Shown here: positions 47,089 to 56,512 of the stretch, piece by piece | Position numbering within the stretch: the stretch's first letter is position 1 | Layout: the number at the start of each line of letters is the position of its first letter | Assembly (NCBI GenBank): GCA_900557555.1 | Contig: USTH01000001.1 | Location: 4,479 to 68,478, forward strand | Source: an uncultured Prevotellaceae bacterium | GTDB taxonomy: Bacteria > Bacteroidota > Bacteroidia > Bacteroidales > Bacteroidaceae | DNA length: 64,000 nt | Direction of reading: 5' to 3' | The notes under the pieces: generated by a model | Database searches by the model: none | What the model was told of the DNA's origin: nothing | What the model saw: only the letters and a program-made list of their open reading frames with translations | Translations under genes and position numbers: made by a program

Positions 47089-47274
47089 GTGCAATTCGAG
47101 AGCAGAGTATCAAGCCTGCTTGAATGTCCTGCCAAGAAGCACCCTATAATATGCAAAGATAAAGAAATAATGCAATATTACTGCCACAAATCTTACGCTT
47201 TTTTACGCAAACATGTCTGTTCTGACCCAAAAGGTTTCTTTCAGCATACGTCCTTTCTTCCTTTTGGCTTTCAT

Positions 47275-47352
47275 TAAACCCAAATCGGTCATTAGGTCGT
47301 AAATGACATCTTTTTATTACTTCTTATTGCCTTTTGTTTTTTATAAGGCAAC
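47275..47352. repeat. R1 repeat, half copy
   Basis: The left terminus (AACCCAAATCGGTCATTAGG) and about half the interior (TATTGCCTTTTGTTTTTTAT, then AAGGCA) are present; it breaks off six bases before the mazG stop codon. The right half is missing. Confidence 0.8.
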
Positions 47353-47357
47353 TGCCG

Positions 47358-48152
47358 CTAACAAGTCTCGCCGTCCTGCATCTTTGCCTCGTCCCAGACG
47401 GCATCCATTTCTGCAAGCGTCATATCCTTTAGGTTACGGCCTTGCTTGAGAGTCTTCTGCTCAAGGTAATTGAAGCGCGAGATAAACTTGCGGTTAGTCC
47501 TTTCAAGAGCTGTGTCGGGATTTATGTGATAGAGACGTGCAGCGTTTATAAGACTAAACATCACATCGCCAAACTCCGCTTCCATCTTGTCTGCATCCAT
47601 ATGTTCCACCTCGTCTTGAAACTCTCGTATCTCCTCCTTTACCTTATCCCAAACCTGCGAGCGTTCCTCCCAGTCAAAGCCCACATGGCGAGCCTTGTCT
47701 TGAATGCGATAAGCCTTTATAAGCGACGGCAAAGAAGCTGGCACGCCCGACAATACGGTCTTGTTGCCGTCTTTTTCCTTCTGCTTTATCTGTTCCCACG
47801 TGTCCTCCACGGCATCAGCAGTCACGGCCTCCACATTGCCATAAATGTGTGGGTGACGAAAGATAAGTTTCTCACACAAACGGTTGCACACTTCTGCAAA
47901 ATCAAATTCTCCTTTTTCTTCTGCAAACATAGCATAAAAGCACACGTGCATCAATACATCGCCCAACTCCTTGCACTCTTCTTTGCTATCTCCACGTATT
48001 ATGGCATCGCTCAGTTCAAAAACCTCTTCAATTGTGTTGGGGCGCAAGGACTGGCTTGTCTGTTTGGAATCCCAAGGGCACTTTTGGCGAAGCTCTGCAA
48101 GAATATCAAGCAGACGGTTAAACGATTTCAGTTGTTCTTCTCGGGTTGACAT
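47358..48152 (-). CDS. mazG: Nucleoside triphosphate pyrophosphohydrolase MazG
   Basis: 264 residues, the length of two-domain E. coli-type MazG. It hydrolyses NTPs to NMP and diphosphate. The N-terminal domain has CPWDSKQTSQSLRPNTIEE and the metal-binding EECKELGDVLMHV (ExxE...ExxD pattern). The second domain has a comparable EFGDVMFSLINAARLY. It lies 119 bases after valS on the same strand, with a hairpin between them. Confidence 0.95.
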   Translation of the reverse strand: MSTREEQLKSFNRLLDILAELRQKCPWDSKQTSQSLRPNTIEEVFELSDAIIRGDSKEECKELGDVLMHVCFYAMFAEEKGEFDFAEVCNRLCEKLIFRHPHIYGNVEAVTADAVEDTWEQIKQKEKDGNKTVLSGVPASLPSLIKAYRIQDKARHVGFDWEERSQVWDKVKEEIREFQDEVEHMDADKMEAEFGDVMFSLINAARLYHINPDTALERTNRKFISRFNYLEQKTLKQGRNLKDMTLAEMDAVWDEAKMQDGETC

Positions 48153-48177
48153 AATATTTCCTTTATTTTACAACAAA

Positions 48178-48210
48178 CCCAAGCCTGCCATTTTTCACAA
48201 CAGGCTTGGG
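48178..48210 (-). terminator. Terminator of valS (or attenuator before mazG)
   Basis: A 10-bp perfect GC-rich stem (CCCAAGCCTG / CAGGCTTGGG) with a 13-base loop. On the minus strand it is followed by TTTGTTGT. Some transcription could read through into mazG. Confidence 0.75.
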
Positions 48211-48271
48211 CCTCTGGGGTATGTTATTCCTCTTGACGGATTTTTATATTCTTATACGACAAATCGCTCCG

Positions 48272-50980
48272 TTACTGCTTTCTTAGCGAAGCAAGGGTTT
48301 CCTTGATAGCGGAAATCTTTGACTCTGTATCGGCAAGTTTTTTGCGTTCAAGTTCTACCACCTGAACCGGAGCATTGTTCACAAAGCGTTCGTTGCCAAG
48401 CTTCTTCTGTATGCCAATGAGGAAGCCCTCCAGATGCTTGAGTTCAGCTTCCTGCTTTTTAATCTCAGCTTCAAGGTCAATCAGGTTGCCCACCGGCACT
48501 GCATATTCATCGGTACCGACCATGAACTTCACTGCATCACCCGAACTGTCATCACTCTCACGTATGCCACTGAGATTAGACATTTTTAAAAGCACAGGAT
48601 TATATGCCTCCCAGTTGTTCTTGCCAATGGCGATGAGTTCCAACGGTTCTTTAGGAGCAATGTTTTTCTGGTTACGTACAGCGCGCACGCCAGCCACTAT
48701 TTTCTTGACGGTTTCAAACTCTACCACTACAGTCTTGCCCTCGGCATCAGACACACCTGCATCGAGCACGCTTACCATGATGCTCTCACCGTCCTTACGG
48801 TCGTATATGTGTTGCCACAACTCCTCCGTAATAAACGGCATAAACGGATGAATTATCTTCATCAGCTTGTCGAAAAACCGAAGCGTAGCATCATAAGTAT
48901 CTCGGTCAATGGGTTGTTGGTAGGCAGGCTTTACCATCTCCAGATACCACCCAGAGAACTCATCGGTAAAGAGTTTGAATGCAGTCATGAGCGCCTCGTT
49001 GAGACGATACTTTGAATACAAGTCGTCCATTTCGGTCACAGTGGCTTTCAGTTTGGCATCAAACCACTTGATGGCCATGCGGCTGACTTCTGGTTGTGGC
49101 AACACGGCAACCTCCCACCCCTTGACAAGGCGGAAAGCATTCCATATCTTGTTACAGAAATTGCGCCCTTGTTCGCACAGACTCTCAGCAAACAAGATGT
49201 CGTTACCTGCCGGAGCTGCAAGCAGCATTCCCATACGCACCCCGTCTGCACCATACTTTTCTATCAGATCGATAGGGTCTGGTGAATTGCCAAGAGACTT
49301 AGACATCTTGCGGCCTATCTCATCGCGCACAATACCAGTGAAATATACATTGCGGAACGGCACGTCGTGCATATACTCCTCGCCTGCCATTATCATGCGG
49401 GCCACCCAGAAGAAGATAATGTCTGGCCCCGTAACAAGGTCTGTTGTAGGATAATAGTATTTTATCTCGTCGTTGCCGGGATTGTTGATACCATCAAACA
49501 ATGATATCGGCCACAGCCATGAAGAGAACCAAGTGTCAAGGGCATCCTCGTCGTGGCGCAACTGGTCGGCGGTAATATTTTCATAGCCCTTAATCTTGCG
49601 AGCTTCTTCGAGTGCATCCTCTACCGTGAGCGCAACCACATACTTCTCTTCCTCACCCTCTGCTGTTGGCAAGAAATAGGCAGGAATGCGATGTCCCCAC
49701 CACAGCTGGCGACTGATACACCAGTCCTGTATGTTCTCAAGCCAATTGCGATAGGTGGTAACATATTTGGTCGGGTAGAACTTGATTTTTCCATCGAGCA
49801 CAGGAGGCAGTGCAATGTCAGCAAAATGTTTCATCGACAGAAACCACTGTTTGCATAAGCGCGGCTCCACCGCTGTGTCTTGATTACGTTCAGAGTAGCC
49901 CACCTTGTTTTCGTAGTCCTCTACCTTTTCGAGCAAGGCAGCATCGGCAAGGTCTTTAGCAATCTGCTTGCGCACATCCATGCGATCCATGCCCACATAA
50001 AGTCCCGCTACCTCACTGATGGTGCCATCGGGGTTGAATATGTCGATAGTCTCCAAATTGTGAGTCTTACCAAGAGCATAGTCATTGACATCATGGGCAG
50101 GAGTGACTTTCAGACATCCTGTTCCGAACTCTATGTCAACATAGCGGTCTTCTATCACCGGAATGACACGGCCTACGAGAGGCACCGACACCTTATGCCC
50201 GCGCAACCACTGGTTTTTAGGGTCTTTCGGGTTGATACACATAGCGGTATCGCCCATTATTGTTTCCGGACGGGTGGTAGCTACCACGGCATAGTAGCCC
50301 TTTGCGTCCTTATGCAGCACTTCGCCATCCTGTCCCGTTGGGGTCACAGGATTTTCCTCGGCATCAGCCACATAATATTTAAGGTAATAGAGCTTGCTCT
50401 TCTCGTCATGATAAACAACCTCCTCTGTAGACAGAACCGTCTGGGCCTTGGGGTCCCAATTGACCATGCGCAATCCACGATATATCAGTCCCTTGCGATA
50501 AAGGTCAACAAAGACTTTCAGAACGCTCTCGCTGCGTTTTTCGTCCATAGTGAAAGCCGTGCGATCCCAGTCACAGCTGGCCCCCAATCGGCGCAACTGC
50601 TTGAGAATAATGCCTCCGTGTTCGTCAGTCCAGTCCCAAGCATGCTTCAGAAACTGTTCGCGGGTAAGGTCACGTTTCTTTATACCCTGTTCAGCAAGGC
50701 GGTTCACCACTTTTGCCTCGGTGGCTATGCTGGCATGATCCGTTCCCGGCACCCAGCAGGCGTTTTTTCCATCAAGACGTGCCTTGCGCACAAGAATATC
50801 CTGAATAGTATTGTTTAGCATGTGCCCCATGTGCAACACACCAGTTACATTTGGTGGCGGGATAACTATGGTATATGGTTCACGTCCGTCAGGTTTTGAA
50901 CTGAAGAGCTTGTTGTCCATCCAGTATTTGTACCACTTTCCCTCCACTTCGGAGGGGTCATATTTGCTTGCGATTTCCAT
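48272..50980 (-). CDS. valS: Valine-tRNA ligase
   Basis: 902 residues, a class I aminoacyl-tRNA synthetase that charges tRNA-Val. HIGH motif: VLHMGHML (residues 48-55) after PPPNVTG. The KMSKS motif is intact in [14 protein letters not shown]. The editing domain is recognisable by [13 protein letters not shown]. The C-terminal coiled-coil arm ([19 protein letters not shown]) is present. A TATTTTTG -7 box lies at 51015-51008. No T-box leader was seen upstream. Confidence 0.98.
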   Translation of the reverse strand: MEIASKYDPSEVEGKWYKYWMDNKLFSSKPDGREPYTIVIPPPNVTGVLHMGHMLNNTIQDILVRKARLDGKNACWVPGTDHASIATEAKVVNRLAEQGIKKRDLTREQFLKHAWDWTDEHGGIILKQLRRLGASCDWDRTAFTMDEKRSESVLKVFVDLYRKGLIYRGLRMVNWDPKAQTVLSTEEVVYHDEKSKLYYLKYYVADAEENPVTPTGQDGEVLHKDAKGYYAVVATTRPETIMGDTAMCINPKDPKNQWLRGHKVSVPLVGRVIPVIEDRYVDIEFGTGCLKVTPAHDVNDYALGKTHNLETIDIFNPDGTISEVAGLYVGMDRMDVRKQIAKDLADAALLEKVEDYENKVGYSERNQDTAVEPRLCKQWFLSMKHFADIALPPVLDGKIKFYPTKYVTTYRNWLENIQDWCISRQLWWGHRIPAYFLPTAEGEEEKYVVALTVEDALEEARKIKGYENITADQLRHDEDALDTWFSSWLWPISLFDGINNPGNDEIKYYYPTTDLVTGPDIIFFWVARMIMAGEEYMHDVPFRNVYFTGIVRDEIGRKMSKSLGNSPDPIDLIEKYGADGVRMGMLLAAPAGNDILFAESLCEQGRNFCNKIWNAFRLVKGWEVAVLPQPEVSRMAIKWFDAKLKATVTEMDDLYSKYRLNEALMTAFKLFTDEFSGWYLEMVKPAYQQPIDRDTYDATLRFFDKLMKIIHPFMPFITEELWQHIYDRKDGESIMVSVLDAGVSDAEGKTVVVEFETVKKIVAGVRAVRNQKNIAPKEPLELIAIGKNNWEAYNPVLLKMSNLSGIRESDDSSGDAVKFMVGTDEYAVPVGNLIDLEAEIKKQEAELKHLEGFLIGIQKKLGNERFVNNAPVQVVELERKKLADTESKISAIKETLASLRKQ

Positions 50981-51007
50981 CTTTTTCGTGATTTCGTTAT
51001 TTTAGTG

Positions 51008-51015
51008 CAAAAATA
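51008..51015 (-). promoter_or_regulatory. Promoter -7 box TATTTTTG for valS
   Basis: A minus-strand TAnnTTTG box 28 bases before the valS ATG. Confidence 0.4.
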
Positions 51016-51122
51016 ACATTTTTCTCGCAGTATTGTTGTGTTTTTTGTTGGTTTTATCCCAATTCGCTTCACATCCTATTATGTGTTGCCTGCAACCGCT
51101 CTTCAGAAAACACATGCACTTT

Positions 51123-51164
51123 ATGGCCTCGCCCAGATTGTCTGTATAATCTGAACGAGGCCAT
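51123..51164 (-). terminator. Hairpin after the lipocalin-like lipoprotein gene
   Basis: Stem ATGGCCTCG / CGAGGCCAT (51123-51131 with 51156-51164) plus an inner pair CAGATT / AATCTG. It lies about 90 bases after the lipoprotein stop on the minus strand. It lacks a T-run, so its efficiency is uncertain. Confidence 0.55.
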
Positions 51165-51256
51165 GCATACTTATATTGACTCTTGCGAGCGAACCCCTAC
51201 CCGATATCTTTACTTCATAAAAACGCTGGCAAAGAAAGGAAAGGGACAGTGTCAAT

Positions 51257-52351
51257 TCACTTCTCCATTTTCATTCCCGACAAACTATACGGCGGGGCCC
51301 AACTGGTTGAAACTTCTTCCTGCGTAAGGCTAAACGTGCCAGATCCGTCACTATAGGTGCCGCCCATAGGCGAGGTAAACACCAGAATTTGCGTGCGCAC
51401 CCTATGTGTTGACGAATAGTCAAACGAATAAGTGAACATTGCCTTATTTTTTTCTATCTTCATATAGGACGCCCTAAAATTCTTTGCATCCGTGTAGGTC
51501 TTCATCTTATAATTATGCACGGTATTATTGTCAGCGAACACCACCCACAACGTATAGAGTTTGGGAGTGCCGAGCATAAGCTTATTGTAGTAGAGCTCTT
51601 CTGGAGCATAGTCTTCGTCAGGCAAAGCTTTACCCTCAATTCTGAACGTACCGTTTTCACCATTCCCAGTGTAGGTGCCCGTGTTTTCGTCGTTGAACTT
51701 CAGAATGTAGTTTCTCATGAGGTCCAGTTTGTGTCCGTCCGTATAACTTACCGTCATCCATACCAGATCAAGATCTTTACGTTCCCATCTCACCTGCTGG
51801 AGTTGCGGATTGGTTTCACCGCCCAGCTTCAAGATTTCTGCCACCATTGAATGTGTGAGCTGCACTTCGTTGTTGCCCCACACCAGCTTGCGACCAATGA
51901 TATCCTTAGGGGCATATTTCTGGTACTGCCGGTCGGTGCTGCGCACAAAATGTATGGTCATGTCCCCCAAATTCTTGTCTTTATAAGTCCATGTCATCAT
52001 CTGTTTCTGCACATTCACCATTTTCATCTTGTATACTGTGATGCCGCTGTTGTCCTCACATGTCAGGGTGCCGTCGCCATTGTCACGCCAAGTGCCGTAG
52101 ACGCTGCTTCCGTTCTTGTAGACAATAAACGTGTTGTCAGACTTGAAATCCATGTAGAAATCGCCAGACTCATACCACGCCGCCTGTTCCTTGTTGTTGG
52201 CATCTTTCCATGAAACCATATACACAGACCATTCGCCTACAATTTTGGAACCCGTAATATCATCAGACTTTCCGCCGTCACCGCTGCCAGAACACGACAG
52301 CATCACCGCAATGCCCAACAAGCACAAAAAATTAAATGTAGCTTTCATCAT
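51257..52351 (-). CDS. Lipocalin-like lipoprotein
   Basis: 364 residues with an SPII signal (LGIAVMLSC, lipid Cys20) followed by a Gly/Ser linker. Two similar beta-rich halves are visible: IVGEWSVYMVSWKDANN with GTWRDNGDGTLTCEDNSG, and then a second half from IIGRKLVWGNNEVQLTHSM. The GEW/GTW pattern is that of Bacteroidetes lipocalin-like DUFs. It probably forms an operon with the dockerin-bearing gene 22 bases upstream. Function unknown. Confidence 0.75.
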   Translation of the reverse strand: MMKATFNFLCLLGIAVMLSCSGSGDGGKSDDITGSKIVGEWSVYMVSWKDANNKEQAAWYESGDFYMDFKSDNTFIVYKNGSSVYGTWRDNGDGTLTCEDNSGITVYKMKMVNVQKQMMTWTYKDKNLGDMTIHFVRSTDRQYQKYAPKDIIGRKLVWGNNEVQLTHSMVAEILKLGGETNPQLQQVRWERKDLDLVWMTVSYTDGHKLDLMRNYILKFNDENTGTYTGNGENGTFRIEGKALPDEDYAPEELYYNKLMLGTPKLYTLWVVFADNNTVHNYKMKTYTDAKNFRASYMKIEKNKAMFTYSFDYSSTHRVRTQILVFTSPMGGTYSDGSGTFSLTQEEVSTSWAPPYSLSGMKMEK

Positions 52352-52373
52352 CTCATATTTTATAAAGGGGTTA

Positions 52374-52928
52374 TTATTTTTCCGGGCTTAGAGGCAGGAT
52401 GTTTGTCTCCTTGCTGACACGCACAAGTTTTTCCAATACTCTCGTCCGCACGAGAGTCGTCCCCTTATCTTCTTCGAAGACAGCCTCTATCTGCATCTGG
52501 TCACCACCGACCTCCAACAATTTGAACGACTTAAAATCTCCGCCAAGTGGATAAAAATTGCCATTATACAAGCTGTAGACAAGAATCCCGTCTTCGTGCC
52601 ACATACCTATATCATCTGAATATTCCATAAAAGAAACCTTATTGTCGGCATAGACAACATAATAGTTGTTCTCTTCTTCCACGTTTCCTTTTTTCTCTTC
52701 CACAAGCACATCGTTTTCCCAACGGCTATACTCTTCGTACATTATTTTCCACGTGCCCACAATGTCATCTTTCGTGAGTTCGGAAGCGCTGCCTGATTCA
52801 ATATAATTATACAGTGCCACAACATCGCTGGAATTAACTTTGCCGTCTTTGTTGAGATCATAACTTTGGGCGTACGACATAGACAAGCCACACGAAAGAA
52901 CTAAAAAAAACATTAAGATTCTTTTCAT
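52374..52928 (-). CDS. Small secreted protein with one dockerin-like repeat and a lipocalin-like domain
   Basis: 184 residues from the ATG at 52928, which gives a good signal peptide (FFLVLSCGLSMSYAQ); the frame is open to 52988, but that would overrun the promoter. Just after the signal is one calcium-loop unit, DLNKDGKVNSSDVVALYNYI. The remainder (DDIVGTWKIMYEEYS, YYVVYADNKVSFMEY) resembles the lipocalin-like lipoprotein encoded downstream. Export to the surface is likely; partners are unknown. Confidence 0.75.
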   Translation of the reverse strand: MKRILMFFLVLSCGLSMSYAQSYDLNKDGKVNSSDVVALYNYIESGSASELTKDDIVGTWKIMYEEYSRWENDVLVEEKKGNVEEENNYYVVYADNKVSFMEYSDDIGMWHEDGILVYSLYNGNFYPLGGDFKSFKLLEVGGDQMQIEAVFEEDKGTTLVRTRVLEKLVRVSKETNILPLSPEK

Positions 52929-52959
52929 AGAAGATATATTTTTAAGATTATTATTGTCG

Positions 52960-52989
52960 CAAAGATACAATAAATTTTCTAATACCAAA
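52960..52989 (-). promoter_or_regulatory. Promoter of the dockerin/lipocalin-like gene pair
   Basis: A minus-strand TTTG at 52989-52986, an 18-base spacer and TATCTTTG at 52967-52960, close to the Bacteroidetes consensus. It supports the start at 52928. Confidence 0.65.
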
Positions 52990-53048
52990 AGATTTCTTCA
53001 AATAATTTGACCATATGCGTCCATGCCGTGCCCGACACAAATCCACAA

Positions 53049-53082
53049 AAAAAACCGAGAGCTTCGCAGCTGTCGGTTTTTT
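53049..53082 (-). terminator. Terminator of the ECF sigma operon
   Basis: Stem AAAAAACCGA / TCGGTTTTTT with a 14-base loop that holds a smaller AGCT-TCGC-AGCT pair. On the minus strand it ends in a U-rich run. It lies about 45 bases past the stop of the last operon gene. Confidence 0.85.
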
Positions 53083-53127
53083 AATTATCAACAATAAAAT
53101 TAAAAATTATGAAATAAAACTTCTATC

Positions 53128-53631
53128 TTATTTTTCAGGTCCCCTCGGTCGCGGCCCGTGAGCCATGTTGCTGAGCATTTTGCGCTCAAAGGCTTTTTCT
53201 GCCACTTTTATTTTGAGTAGCTTAGATGCACTGACCACCTTCAGGAATTTCTTCTGGTATTTTTCTTCCAGTTCGATGATGTCTTCCTCGTTTTCCATCA
53301 CGGCCTTGAGTATGGCAAGGCTTTCCGCATTGCTTAGGTTTCCTTTCCACGCTTTGCGCATCATCTTTCCGTTTTTAAAGCTCAGTTTGCGTTGCCGGTC
53401 CTTCATCTGATGAAACAAGGGGAAGAACGCACTTGCCTCTGCCTGGGTGAGGTCTGCCTTTTTAGTGATAAAGGCCATCTCTCTCTGCCGGTATTCTTCA
53501 GGCGAGAAGCGGGGACGGAAGGCATTTTTATGCCCTTCACCGTCAGGACATGCCGTTGCCCCGGCTGCAAGCAAGATGCAGACAACCAGCAGCATAAGTT
53601 TTTTTACAATATCTCTTACCATAGGTATCAA
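53128..53631 (-). CDS. Periplasmic Spy/CpxP-like protein of the sigma-factor operon
   Basis: 167 residues with a signal peptide (MLLVVCILLAAGATA). It is helical and highly charged: FSPEEYRQREMAFITKKADL, TQAEASAFFPLFHQMKDRQR, ENEEDIIELEEKYQKKFLKV. The ITKKADLTxxEA layout is found in many Bacteroidetes proteins encoded after an ECF sigma factor and resembles Spy/CpxP stress chaperones. The preceding gene ends six bases upstream. Confidence 0.75.
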   Translation of the reverse strand: MIPMVRDIVKKLMLLVVCILLAAGATACPDGEGHKNAFRPRFSPEEYRQREMAFITKKADLTQAEASAFFPLFHQMKDRQRKLSFKNGKMMRKAWKGNLSNAESLAILKAVMENEEDIIELEEKYQKKFLKVVSASKLLKIKVAEKAFERKMLSNMAHGPRPRGPEK

Positions 53632-53637
53632 ACGGTT

Positions 53638-54048
53638 TTATTCAGATTCTGTCAGACACGCAATGATGTCGTGGCTGTTTGGCATCATATAGTCGCAAGC
53701 CTCGTCAACGTAGGCATCTATCCACTCGTCAGAAGCGTTGTGCCGCTCTGCCGGAGCATCGCTGGCAAGGCGTTCGACTATTTCCTTTTCGCCAGCCAGC
53801 CTCTGCTGATATTTATAAACCCACACACCGAAATATAGCCCTCCGAACATGGCCGCCATATATATGTACGGCTTGAGTTTTGCATATATCTCTGATTTCC
53901 AGAACGGCACGGTATTCTTGCGCTCCACAGGGTCTACAGCCTCTGAAACACCCTGCATCATGCGTTGGGAGAGGTTCTCAAAATACCCGTCTGGTGTTTT
54001 GAACACCTGACGTCCGTCTGTCGGCTTATTTAAATCTGGTATCTTCAT
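53638..54048 (-). CDS. Single-span membrane protein of the sigma-factor operon (possible anti-sigma role)
   Basis: 136 residues. A polar N-terminus (FKTPDGYFENLSQRMM) precedes one membrane helix at about residues 58-78 (YIYMAAMFGGLYFGVWVYKY) and an acidic exported part. Position between the ECF sigma gene and the Spy-like gene, plus topology, suggest an anti-sigma or regulatory partner; the canonical zinc-binding anti-sigma motif (HxxxCxxC) is absent, so this is a guess. Confidence 0.7.
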   Translation of the reverse strand: MKIPDLNKPTDGRQVFKTPDGYFENLSQRMMQGVSEAVDPVERKNTVPFWKSEIYAKLKPYIYMAAMFGGLYFGVWVYKYQQRLAGEKEIVERLASDAPAERHNASDEWIDAYVDEACDYMMPNSHDIIACLTESE

Positions 54049-54093
54049 ATCATTTCCTACTCATCATGTTAGACTCCAGCGTCACGCGATGGT

Positions 54094-54642
54094 TTAATCT
54101 GCTCCTTCAAAAAAATCCTCAATTTTTTTCACTGCAATATGGTAGGAAGCTTTCAATGCCCCCACTGACGTGTTGAGCACCTCTGACATATCTTCATACT
54201 TCATATTGTCATAATACCTCAAGGCAAAGACCTGCCGCTGCTTGGGGGGCAAGGTCTGAATGGCTCTTTGCAGATTCTTTTGTATTTCATCACCGTCAAA
54301 ATACGCATCACTCTCAAACATGTTCTCGAGGTTTGCGTCTACGCTATCCAGACTTACAGTCTCCGCACGATGGCGCAGAAAGGCGAGGCTTTCGTTGGCG
54401 GCAATACGGTAGAGCCATGTAGAGAGCATAGAGTCTCCCCTAAAGGTGTCAATTGCATTCCAAGCCTTGATAAATGTGTTTTGCAACACATCATCGGCAT
54501 CATCATGAAATGTCACCACACAACGTATCTGCCAGTAGAGACGCGAACTGTATTTGCCAACCATCTGCTCAAATGCCTTGCTCTTCTCCGCAGGGTTTCC
54601 GAGCATTGCTATAAGCTGTCTGTCGCTTGGGTATTGCGCCAT
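54094..54642 (-). CDS. ECF-type RNA polymerase sigma factor
   Basis: 182 residues from the ATG at 54642, which has a strong AGGAGG ribosome site eight bases upstream; an in-frame extension to 54789 was therefore not used. Region 2 includes DDADDVLQNTFIKAWNAID and STWLYRIAANESLAFLR. Region 4 is LPPKQRQVFALRYYDNMKY followed by a helix-turn-helix (EVLNTSVGALKASYHIAVKK). Like other ECF factors it probably responds to envelope stress, in line with its neighbours. Confidence 0.93.
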   Translation of the reverse strand: MAQYPSDRQLIAMLGNPAEKSKAFEQMVGKYSSRLYWQIRCVVTFHDDADDVLQNTFIKAWNAIDTFRGDSMLSTWLYRIAANESLAFLRHRAETVSLDSVDANLENMFESDAYFDGDEIQKNLQRAIQTLPPKQRQVFALRYYDNMKYEDMSEVLNTSVGALKASYHIAVKKIEDFFEGAD

Positions 54643-54807
54643 CTGTGACCTCCTGTTAATCTTATCATACGATTGTGAAGCTGTCCGTTTCAACCAAAAC
54701 ACATCGGGGTGACAGGCTTCCTCTATAAAAAACACAAAGCAACCAGCCCTAAGTTGCCTGATTGCTCCGTCTCCTGTCAGTGTCTGCACCAGTTGTCAAT
54801 ACGCTCG

Positions 54808-55128
54808 TCACGATATTGTAAGCTTGCGCACAAACTTACCGACCTTCACCACATAGACTCCCTTAGCAAGTCCTGTAGATATCAGTTGGTCGTCATTCTC
54901 TATGACATGGGTTGCGGCCTGAGTGCCTGTGACATAGTAAATCTTCAGCGTCATTCTGGCAGCCCCCGTCACGCGCAGAGTACCGCCATTTGCAGAAACA
55001 TTAATCTCCTGTGGCTCAGAAGCCGAGAGAGTCGTCTGCGTTGGCTCTGTCTGTGAAGCTATTGCCGAAACTGCCGGAAAAGCCATCAACATGCCTGCTG
55101 CCAATATGTACACTGCTATGCGGTTCAC
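54808..55128 (-). CDS. Small exported protein consisting mainly of a T9SS-like C-terminal domain
   Basis: 106 residues: a signal peptide (ILAAGMLMAFPAVSAIA), a short Ser/Thr/Glu-rich linker, and a region with the T9SS type A layout (GTLRVTGAARMTLKIYYVTG, then LAKGVYVVKVGKFVRKLTI). No separate cargo domain can be seen. It could be a decoy, a remnant of a larger surface protein, or a small secreted factor. A -7-like TATTTTTG lies at 55166-55159. Confidence 0.65.
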   Translation of the reverse strand: MNRIAVYILAAGMLMAFPAVSAIASQTEPTQTTLSASEPQEINVSANGGTLRVTGAARMTLKIYYVTGTQAATHVIENDDQLISTGLAKGVYVVKVGKFVRKLTIS

Positions 55129-55296
55129 TGTTTGTTAAAGTGTTTGTTGTTTCGTATGCAAAAATAAGAACCTTTTTCTATAATACCAAATTTTGCGATT
55201 ATTTTTTTTGTATTTTTATGGACGAAAAACCTTTTTTTGCTTTTCTTCACTTCAAAGCTCTCACTTTTTTTTCATAACAATCACGGGAGCAGAAGG

Positions 55297-56310
55297 CTAA
55301 GAACGGCCAGACTTCTTACCGCCATAACGCCTACCCACCTTCATCAACGCCAGGCCTACCACAATCCATATCAATTCACGGGCTCTCGTTATCAGCCCTA
55401 CATAGACACCGAATGCCCCACTCAGCGACAAAGCACTCACTGAAATGGCAAAACCACCCTCACGGGCACCCAGCTGCATGGGAGAGAAGAAAAACAGATT
55501 GCCAAACAGCGAGGTGAAAGCCATTATCAACACACAGTCAAAGAAGTTGATGTCGCTTGTCAATATGCGCAGAATGAAATATATCTCCAACGATGTAAGC
55601 ACCCTTGCAACAAACTCAAGAAAGAAAGAAGCATAGAATGTTGCCTCATGCCGAGAGTGGAGTTCGGCTATCTGGCGGTCTACGTTCACAAGATAATCTT
55701 TCTTGCCGTCATGTAGTCTTTTGAAATATTTGCCTACAAAAGGGATGCCCGACAGCCATCGCAACACCCTGACAATCATGCCGTGCTTGTAGCCCTTCAT
55801 AAAGAAAAATATCGCCACCAGGCAAAACGCCGACACAGCACACAAGAAAAACCACACCGGCAAGCTCGGCATATACATTATAATATATAGCACCACCGAT
55901 AACAACCAGAAACAGACATGACTGAAAATGTGCATCATCACATAGAGTATCACACTGCTTGTTGCCCGCTCGCTACCTACCAGAGGGCTGAGTTCCATTA
56001 TACGATAAGGCTCACCGCCCATCAATCCGCACGGCGTGGCATAATTCAGAGCAAAACCCGAAATAGTCAGTTTGTAGACCTTGCCAAAACCCACGGGGGT
56101 ACGTTTTCCTCCGCTGCGTATTATGAGATACCAGCTTGCGGCGTTCAACAGATAGATAAGTACCCACACACCCACCACGAGCGGGAACCACCCACCTGCC
56201 CTGCGGATATGCGCCCACAGCTCCATGTAGTCCATGTCAAACGTCAACAACATCACGACTACAGCCGCAACGCCAAGAAAGAAAAACACATTGTTCCAAA
56301 ACCTGCTCAT
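55297..56310 (-). CDS. Flippase-like / lysylphosphatidylglycerol-synthase TM region protein
   Basis: 337 residues from the ATG at 56310; the open frame to 56430 runs into an R1 repeat and is not used. It has about eight transmembrane segments with the family features GFALNYATPCGLMGGEPYR and FFSPMQLGAREGG, as in UPF0104/DUF2156-less MprF-like proteins. Members are thought to move lipids across the inner membrane; the substrate here is unknown. Confidence 0.85.
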   Translation of the reverse strand: MSRFWNNVFFFLGVAAVVVMLLTFDMDYMELWAHIRRAGGWFPLVVGVWVLIYLLNAASWYLIIRSGGKRTPVGFGKVYKLTISGFALNYATPCGLMGGEPYRIMELSPLVGSERATSSVILYVMMHIFSHVCFWLLSVVLYIIMYMPSLPVWFFLCAVSAFCLVAIFFFMKGYKHGMIVRVLRWLSGIPFVGKYFKRLHDGKKDYLVNVDRQIAELHSRHEATFYASFFLEFVARVLTSLEIYFILRILTSDINFFDCVLIMAFTSLFGNLFFFSPMQLGAREGGFAISVSALSLSGAFGVYVGLITRARELIWIVVGLALMKVGRRYGGKKSGRS

Positions 56311-56326
56311 AAGCACTATTCCTTTT

Positions 56327-56512
56327 ATCCCAAATCGGTCATTAGGGCTTGCTTGTATCTTGTTTTTCAGAAGAGTAGATTTTGTTTGGCTTTTAATGAG
56401 TAATAGCGAGCTATTGCGAATTAAAAACAAGCAAAAGGCACCTTATAAAACAAGAGACTGCAAGCTGTTCCAAAATATCACATTCAACGGCCTAATGACC
56501 GTTTTGGGTTTA
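56327..56512. repeat. R1 repeat, full-length copy
   Basis: 186 bp with both termini (CCCAAATCGGTCATTAGG and CCTAATGACCGTTTTGGG) and a self-complementary interior centred on AATAGC-GA-GCTATT. It lies exactly between two minus-strand genes: the right end touches the rnz stop codon (56515-56513) and the left end is 16 bases from the flippase start. Confidence 0.85.

Noticed and set aside
49880..50818. A 312-codon gene antisense to valS
   Set aside because: It lies fully within valS and has no domain, signal peptide or ribosome site of its own.
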